Assembly (NCBI RefSeq): GCF_001625195.1
Contig: NC_054389.1
Coordinates: forward strand, 4,646,520-4,710,519
Direction of reading: 5' to 3'
DNA: 64,000 bases
Source of the DNA: Drechmeria coniospora
Taxonomy: Eukaryota; Ascomycota; Sordariomycetes; Hypocreales; Ophiocordycipitaceae
Shown here piece by piece: positions 57,395-64,000 of this stretch (position 1 is its first letter; each line of letters starts with the position of its first letter). The position numbers were made by a program, and so were the translations under genes. The notes beneath the pieces are model-generated. The model made no database searches. It saw only the letters and a list, made by a program, of their open reading frames with translations, and was not told where the DNA came from.

Positions 57395-59645
57395 TAATAG
57401 TACCTTACTGTCTAGTATGCCTGTTGTACTCTATACATACTGTTGTATGTACTAGCTTTTTGTACTTTAACAGGCTCTTATATTAAACATAACACAATGC
57501 CTTATGTTATGTTTGAATAGCTACTGTGTTTGTATTATAAATTACTGACCAGAACGAAGGTGCTTCACATAAACGTCACCCTAACAGTCTGTCGGCACCT
57601 TGACATCCGGTTACGAGGCTGTCACGAAACAGGGCACGCACGCGTAGGTACAGTACATGCACACAGTCACTGCAGGTACAGTAGGTAGTCCGCGCATCTG
57701 CTGTGGCGGGCACCATCGCAGCGCCTGGTACGGAGTGCGGCAGGGTATTAGTACCTTAGTACCGTTATGTTTCCCCAAACGGTCTACAAGCTTCGCAAGG
57801 ACGACGTAGATTCGCTCGCCCCGAGCGCGTCGCCCGCTGAACCTTTTCAATGACACATTCTAGGCACGTAACAAAATACGCACAGGACAGTAAGTGACTA
57901 CCTGTGCTCAGCACTTCGCATTAGTTCGTTGAGCGAGAGGTGATGCTATGTTGTTTGTCCCTGTTCCGGGTTGCAGTACGGCAACAAGTATTACAGGTAC
58001 ATACGGAGTACTGTACGGAGTGTTGCAGGTAAATATGAACCATGCATGCGCTTGCCTACCCGCAGTACGTACATCCAAGAAGATTTAGGCACCTACTCCG
58101 TACTTGTATGAGGTATGTGCTCGTATAGATACCTACTTACCTAGTACTAATAATACTGCAATGCACAATACATGTGCATGTACGGAGTACGGAGTAATTA
58201 CATGAATGCCGCATCTGCGGCAACCAGCACAAGGCCCAGGCCCTGCTGACCTCAGCGTCAGCAGGTGATGGTGAACAACGTGCAGCCCCGTGCCGTATCA
58301 GATAGCGTCCTCGCTCTGCTCCCGCTGTCCATTCACATCGACCGTGCTGCCAGCCGCCCATGTCCTTCCCAGCTTCTGCACGTACTGTTGGAGATTTTTT
58401 TGCTGTTTGTGCTCGTGCTTGTGAAAGCGCGGTGATCTTTCACTGGTCCGTTGCGCAGGCAGAAGCGCAGCCGAACATTGACGCCCACATTCGACAGCAC
58501 AGGAGGGGCCTTAACCCTTCCCCTCGCAGCCTGGTCGCCTGACGATGATGGCATCGGTAGGCATGACGGTCCGCACCGTGGCTGGCTCCATCAAGCATCG
58601 AGTGTCGCCTGGGACTGGGCAGGGTCGATGCAGGGTCGATGCCGTCGTGCGGGGAGCGCTACCCACTCCCCCATGAATCACATGAATGGATACGCTCGCA
58701 ATCATACGGCGTATGCCCATGTACGCGTACAAGTACGTTCGAGTGTGCATGTAGGTTCGATTTATTCACGCTGCGCTGCGCAATGAAAACGCATCGGTGA
58801 GCGTTTCTGTGGCCGGCCGCTGCCTGCCGCGCCGCAGACTGAGATCGAGCGGTTGCCGGATCCGCCAACATCGTCGGATGCGCTTGCCGCTTGGAGCGTG
58901 GAAGGAGCGAACGAGGATGGGGCTAGTGGGACTGACTTGCCCGCAGGCCACCACCGTTCCGGTTATATTTAGGTTGAGCCTTCCTCGAGCAGCCACGCCA
59001 CCGAAGCGCACGGAGGGCCAAGCAGCACCACAGGGAAGGAATTCTCCAGCAAGCCACGTCTCTGCCACTTTCGATGTCATCGCCAATGCCGTCCAAGTGA
59101 CTCCACGATCGTCCGCGGTCTCGCCATCTACGTACGCTGGAACGGAGTCGCCAGGTGCAAAGGGAAGGACGGGAGACGGTCGCTCAGCCTCTCGACCCCC
59201 CCGACCCCCCGACCCCCTACCGACCAACCCGCCGCGGCCCCGGTGCGCTCTGCCGTGCCGTCCGTCCATCGAAGCCGCCCAAGGCAAACCAAGGCAAACC
59301 AAGTCAAACCAAGGGAACCAGATCAACGCAAGCTCATTCTCGACCTGCTGTGCGCCCCCCTTCGCAACTTTCCGACCCTGCAGTGCAGGCCCCTCCCCTC
59401 CCACCGTTGCAGTGCCTTGCAGCACGCAACCTGCAACGGTCCTGCGACCAACCCCAACCTTGCAGGGCGGGCCACGGCTGCCAATCATGGCCTGGCAGCT
59501 TGTACCACCCCAGCGACGCACCCAAGATTCCGCCCAAGTTTCCCATCGTCTCGACGACGGCCGAGACTCGCGCGGCGGCCAATGCCTCCACCACGACGAT
59601 GCCGGCCTTGACGATGACGACTGCTCATGGATAACGCCCAAAGAC

Positions 59646-61005
59646 ATGGCCCTCCTCAAGGCCCTCGCGGCCGCCGACGCCTCCCGCGGCACCCTGCAGC
59701 ACCATGGCCGCCCCAAGATGCTGCCCAGGGGTACGAGGCCGCTCAAGCTCGTCGGCGAGGGCTCCGCCAATGCCGTCTTCGAGCTCAAGCTGCCCCGACA
59801 CAACGGCTCCGTGCCAGAATTCCACGGTTGGTCCGACACTAGCCCGCACCTCCGCCATGGGCTAACCCTTTCTTTTTTGTCTCAGGAGTCCTCTTGAGAG
59901 TCGCCAAGGTGCCCTCGCTCAACGCTCACCCGACGTACGATTATCTCGCCCAGCAGAAATTCTTCCAGTACTCCATCAAGCCCCTCCTCGGCAAGCATGT
60001 CGTTCACCAGGAGCTCGTCATCCTGCGCGCCTCGGGCATCATCGACGAGCTGAACAAGTTCCTTCGCGACATTAATCACTCCCGCGCCCCCAAGTTCCGA
60101 GGATCCTTCATCGGCCAGGCCGATTGGGGCTTCCTCGTCGAGGACATGCGACCGCAAGGTGGGTCGGCTCGTCCCATGCCCCCCCCCCTCCCCCCCCGCC
60201 TCTCCTGCTTATCGCCTTGCCAGATGCAAACGAGAGCCTACTCGTCGAGTTCAAGCCCAAGTGGCTCTCGCAGTCCCCCAGCGCTCCCAAGGCGGCCGTC
60301 AGGTGCAGGCAATGCGCCATGGAGCTGCGGAACCTCGTCAAGAACCCCTCGAGCGGAAGGGCGATGCCCGAGAACAAGCCCTGCCCGCTGTCTCTCGTCA
60401 ACAAGAACGCCCCGAAGCAGACCAGCTCGCCCTTTAGAATCGCACCCAACCTCTCAGGCGTCGACGGTGGGGAGCACTTTGGCGACGTGCTCGTCGACGT
60501 CGCAAACCACACGGCCATTCACGATTTGAAGCGTCATCAGGACGATCACGATGCGTGCGGACCGCTCAAGGCAGAACCGTCGAACCCCTGCTTCAACATT
60601 GCCATGACCCTGCGCGACTGCACCTGCTTCGTTCAAATACACCGTCGCGAGAGGTCCATGAAGCTTCGCCTCGGCGACTTTGACTGGAAAAATCCCAAGG
60701 TCAAGATGGATCACTGGCGCGGAGCCGAAGAGGAGCTGATCGCCGGCGGCTTCTACACGGCCGACTGGATCGTCTGTGACGGGCTCTACTACCGCATGCC
60801 CACTCTTTGCACCCTCGAGTACTCGCGGACATCGGCCAACAATCCACCCGAAGTCCTGCACATACGGGACGGCGATGGAGCCGCAGAGCCGGTACGCCCG
60901 TTGCAAGCGGCGTCCAGGATGAAAGTCTTCCACCACACCACCGACCTTGCCGCCTTGCAACCACTTCTCGAACCGTACAAGTTGGAGGCACCCAAGTTCT
61001 CGTGA
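59646..61005 (+). CDS. IPK1: Inositol-pentakisphosphate 2-kinase
   Basis: Three exons, 59646-59826, 59886-60158 and 60224-61005, give 411 aa. N-lobe glycine loop KLVGEGSANAVFEL (34-47), RVAK strand after the first intron (GVLLRVAK), VEFKPKWLSQSP (about 159-170) with the conserved lysine, and RCRQCAMELR (about 179-188), which together identify the IPK1 family; a later FDWKNPKVK matches the family's C-terminal part. The enzyme adds the 2-phosphate to IP5 to make phytate (IP6), needed for mRNA export. Both introns restore family motifs (H-GVLLRVAK, Q-DANESLLVEF). An in-frame ATG at 59487 would add 53 residues of low-complexity sequence; I prefer 59646. Confidence 0.92.
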
Positions 61006-61409
61006 AGCTTCGCTGACGAGCATCGACCTTGGTCATGCCGTCCTCTTCATCTTGCATTGTTCCAGTTTTGTTTAGTTATTTATCATTCACGCGCATGACA
61101 GCTGCGCTCCGCGTCTCAGAGATGGAGGGTCACACCCCGCTGCATTGAATAGTCGGATGGAGCCGTTTGTTTTGAGCATCGTTGGCGCTTTCGTTGTTGC
61201 TGCGGCGTTGGTGCTACGAGCCACGATAGAGGCAGGATACTAGATTCGCGTCGGTTTACAGTACGATGCTCCACCATTGCAATGCTATCGCTTCGTTTCA
61301 TGTACATAAACCACCGAGGGAATTAGATGGCAAGGGCCAAAGAAATAAACCAAGTCGCGGCCGAAGCTCGCGGACGGGAGTTGCCCTTGCCTCGGAAGGG
61401 CGGGCTGCG
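61006..61409. other. Convergent intergenic region IPK1 / nucleoside transporter
   Basis: 404 nt, no gene and no GTAC island. Likely 3' UTRs of both genes. Confidence 0.5.
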
Positions 61410-62898
61410 CTAGAGGCTAGACAATGTGAAGCTCAGCAAGCTACCAGTCGTGAGGCCGACGACGAGGAAGAGTCCCATGAAACCGCCGGTGGCCTCCCGC
61501 TCGCCTTCGTCGACCCAATCGCCGGAGGCTATCATGAAGCTCGATCCGAGCCAGCCGTTTGTGAGGCCAAAGGTCAGCTGGACGACGAAGAGGTAGAAGA
61601 AGTCGCTCGGAACGACGGCGCCTCTGCCGCCGACGTTGCAGAGCAAGTACAGCGGCAGCTGGACGACTCGCAAGACGGAGAGCAGGAAAAGCAGGCGCGG
61701 GCGGTGGCTCAGCGAAATGGGAAGAATTGTCGCCATCCGACCGGCCAGGTCGCCGAGGTTCCAGAAGAAGAAGCCGAGGGGCACGAAGACCTCGGGCCGG
61801 AAGAGGAGACCCTTGTCTTCCTGGACGGAGCGGATCTTGGCGGTGAAGACGGGGAAGAACATGGTGGTGGCAAAGGTGAGGGCGACGCCGAGGGCGAGCC
61901 AGTGCAGCTTCCGGAAGAGGTGTCGCAGGGAGGTGACCTTGCGTGCCGCGCGCTCGGCGTCGTCGACGCTCGTCAGGGACTCGGTCATGCACTCGGCCAT
62001 GCGACCCTCGACGATGCGGCGGTGGCGGCGGAAAAGCGGCAAGATGGCGAGGAGAGCGACGACGGAGACGACGACGGCGGCGAGGAAGTAGAGGAAGGCC
62101 GAGGTCTGGCCCCCTCGGGCGGCGGGGGAGGCCGATGAGACGGCGCTGTCGCTGTTGGGCGGAAACAGGACGACGGCGACCACCTGGGCGATGGCAGGGA
62201 CGACACCGGCGACGCCTTGCCCGGCCATCAGGGCCTGCATGTACTCTGGACGGCGAAAGCTACCGGCAAAGGCGAAGGCGCCGTTCTGTATCAGCCCCGT
62301 GGCCCAGGCGGAGCAGGCGACGATGGTGAGGAGGAAGGCGAGGTAGGCGCGGGGACTGGCATCGAGAAAGAGCTGGGTGGAGCAGGTGAGGAGGGCGAAG
62401 AGGACGGAATTGGTGATGAGGGCGAGGCTGATGCGGAACGGATACGAGGCCGTGTGCTGGCTGTGGGCGAGAATGAGGATGGTGGTAAGGTTGGGCAAGG
62501 TCGAGAGGGTGAGGATGGCGGATTGGAAGTTGGACGACACCCAGGCGTCGGCGGCGAAGCGGGAGGCAAAGTAGGGGGCGGCGGCGAGGAACATGTTCCT
62601 GGGCGAGCATCAGCACGGCTTCGATCCAAAAGGCCAAAGGCCGGTCGAGCCAAAGACTGGTGGCGGAACAAAGGCCGGTTGGGGGACGGGGGACGGGGGA
62701 CGGCGAAGGGGGATGGGGACAGTACCAGGCCCAGAGCATGGAGAGGCCGAGGAAGGCAAAGATGCCGTACTCGATGCGGGAAAAGGGCACGTCATGGCGG
62801 TCGAGAACCAGCGAGGCCTCGAGGACGTCGCCTTCGTGCCCGGCATAGTTGTCGACACCGGCGAGGGGCTCATATTCGTCTCTGGCCGGCCGATCCAT
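61410..62898 (-). CDS. Equilibrative nucleoside transporter (SLC29 / Fun26-like)
   Basis: Two exons on the minus strand, 62898-62726 and 62598-61410, give 453 aa. A short cytosolic N-terminus (MDRPARDEYEPLAGVDNY) is followed by about eleven hydrophobic segments, beginning with FSRIEYGIFAFLGLSMLWAWNMFLAAAPYF, the ENT family entry helix. Later marks are the RMATILPISL-type loop after FFFWNLGDLAGR, and VVQLTFGLTNGWLGSSFM near the end, a conserved ENT segment. Yeast Fun26 is a vacuolar nucleoside transporter; plasma-membrane ENTs import nucleosides. The intron at 62599-62725 is needed to give WAWNMFLAA. GC-rich sequence makes large shadow frames on the other strand. Confidence 0.88.
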
Positions 62899-64000
62899 GT
62901 CGCCGCGTTCTCGTCCGGATGATGAGGTGGGTGATGGCGACTTTCGAATGCGTCAGGTTGTTCAGGTGTTGGGTCGAAAGGTGAGCAGACGAGTCCCGCG
63001 CCGGGGAAGAGGCTCGCATCAGCTTAACGTTATGTGCATGACGTACCGCAGAGGGAAGGGTCGGAAGGGGGTCGTGCGTGGAAGTTATGGATGTGGTCGT
63101 GCGGTTGGGGAACGACGATGGCTCCGCTGGACGTTGATGTCGTCGGGGGCAGCGGATTATGGACATGCAGTGCAGTAGGGAGGTAGCAAGCAGGTACCCT
63201 CATACAGGTACCTGGTATAGTTGGCAGGCTAGTAGGTCACAGGCGTTATCGACAGAGGAACGCGTGTATGTTCGGAACTTGGCAAGGCATCCAACCCGTA
63301 TGCTTGCCCATGCGTTGTCGTTTGCGTTCCTCTCATCTCGTGCCCGCCAGGGGGGTGCAAGAGCAAGCATTTATTCCGACAGGTCCAAGCGAGAGATGGT
63401 AGTAGTATTGGCCATGTGACTATGACGCTGCAAGTAGCATCCAAGTAACGCTAGCTGTAGGTCCTGGAAGTACAACCACTTGGCTGGAAGTACTCCGTAA
63501 TTAATGACAGGTGCTGTAAGACAGGCCAGTACGGAATACAAGTATTAACCACAGTAATAATACGGAGTACAGTACGTAAGTAACTGCACGCACTTGTACG
63601 GAGTAAGTACACGTGAGTACTTGTACTTGTAAGCAAGTAAGTACTTAGGCACAAGATATGGAGGGACCCTCCTCCTCCCCCCACTCGTCGACCTGTTGAT
63701 TGCCACAGTGCCAAGGCAGAGCCGCCTAAAAATAAGCATTCACGGTCAGCACGAAGCATGACATCACAGGGCCTGTGTCTAACCCTCGCCTAGGCAGGCA
63801 GATGGGCAGGATGGGGGGACCGGGCGAAGCATACATGCACTTGTATGCGTAGCGGAGCTTGAATATTGACAGCTGTGGCAGGTGATGAAAGGCTAAAGTG
63901 AGGAACTGGCGCAATGTTTGTTTGAGGTGCACGGAGCATCACTCCGTGCTGGCTCGACGTGTAAGTAAGTACCACATATACTAGTACTAGTACATGTAAG
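62899..64000. other. Upstream region of the nucleoside transporter gene
   Basis: No gene. A GTAC/TACGGAGTA island runs about 63170-63640 (motifs near 63488, 63561 and 63596) and the motif-rich type resumes at the window edge from about 63950. Confidence 0.5.

Larger units (their letters stand above)
54551..59645. other. Large divergent intergenic region, partly AT-rich
   Basis: No gene is recognised in 5.1 kb. It holds GTAC islands (about 54920-56120 and 57640-58200, with tandem motifs at 55788 and 58181), an AT-rich block from about 56560 to 57600 that contains a 12-bp minisatellite and degenerate GACAATATATATT copies, and, from about 58800, a C-rich stretch with open frames on both strands that probably is the IPK1 promoter and leader. 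Confidence 0.55.

Noticed and set aside
58766..59839. Long open frames on both strands upstream of IPK1
   Set aside because: Low-complexity Pro/Arg/Ser/Ala with no conserved words. Treated as C-rich promoter or leader sequence.
1..64000. tRNA genes
   Set aside because: I looked for B-box-like GGTTCGANNCC stretches with a matching A box and found none convincing. A tRNAscan run would be decisive.

Overview
The window is nuclear DNA of a filamentous ascomycete, most likely a Sordariomycete of the order Hypocreales. The evidence is: GC-rich genes with short introns (about 50-130 nt, GT-AG); proteins typical of filamentous fungi (PEX26-type tail-anchored peroxin, ERMES subunit MDM34, HsbA-type surface protein, Ecl1-like factor); and AT-richer intergenic DNA full of GTAC and of the motif TACGGAGTA/TACTCCGTA. 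The species cannot be named from the sequence alone. Seen in the sequence: about twenty protein genes, no convincing tRNA, rRNA, CRISPR array or intact transposon.

Layout, left to right: 1-3.2 kb is GTAC-rich intergenic DNA with a 16-bp minisatellite. Then come a small membrane protein of unknown function (3273-4279), a SAM methyltransferase (5320-6389) converging on LSM6 (6521-6893), a LAMMER kinase (9413-11694) converging on a CCDC47-like ER protein (13402-14797), a haspin-like kinase (15788-17450), a PEX26-like peroxin (18536-19972) converging on the SF3b subunit PHF5A/Rds3 (20460-20977), a pinin-like protein (21886-22996), an intronless epoxide hydrolase (24192-25217) converging on CRIPT (25483-26014), and the P4-ATPase flippase Drs2 (28087-32334) converging on an Ecl1-like gene (34490-35429). 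A 5.4-kb stretch without a recognisable gene follows. After it come a 524-aa probable mitochondrial protein (40870-42444), an HsbA-type GPI protein (45246-45941), SYF2 (47161-48282) converging on COQ11 (48404-49351), YAF9 (50653-51585) converging on MDM34 (52466-54550), a 5-kb intergenic region with an AT-rich, RIP-like minisatellite island, and finally inositol-pentakisphosphate 2-kinase IPK1 (59646-61005) converging on an equilibrative nucleoside transporter (61410-62898).

The genes are mostly housekeeping and do not form a metabolic cluster. Splicing is over-represented: LSM6 (U6 snRNP), PHF5A (SF3b), SYF2 (NineTeen complex), a pinin-like protein and a LAMMER kinase that would be expected to phosphorylate SR proteins. 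Membrane-contact and lipid functions are also present (DRS2, MDM34, CCDC47, PEX26, COQ11).

The strongest unexplained signal is the family of TACGGAGTA/TACTCCGTA motifs. They form islands of 0.3-1.5 kb, mainly between divergently transcribed genes, often as tandem or palindromic copies, and are nearly absent from coding sequence and from the short gaps between convergent genes.
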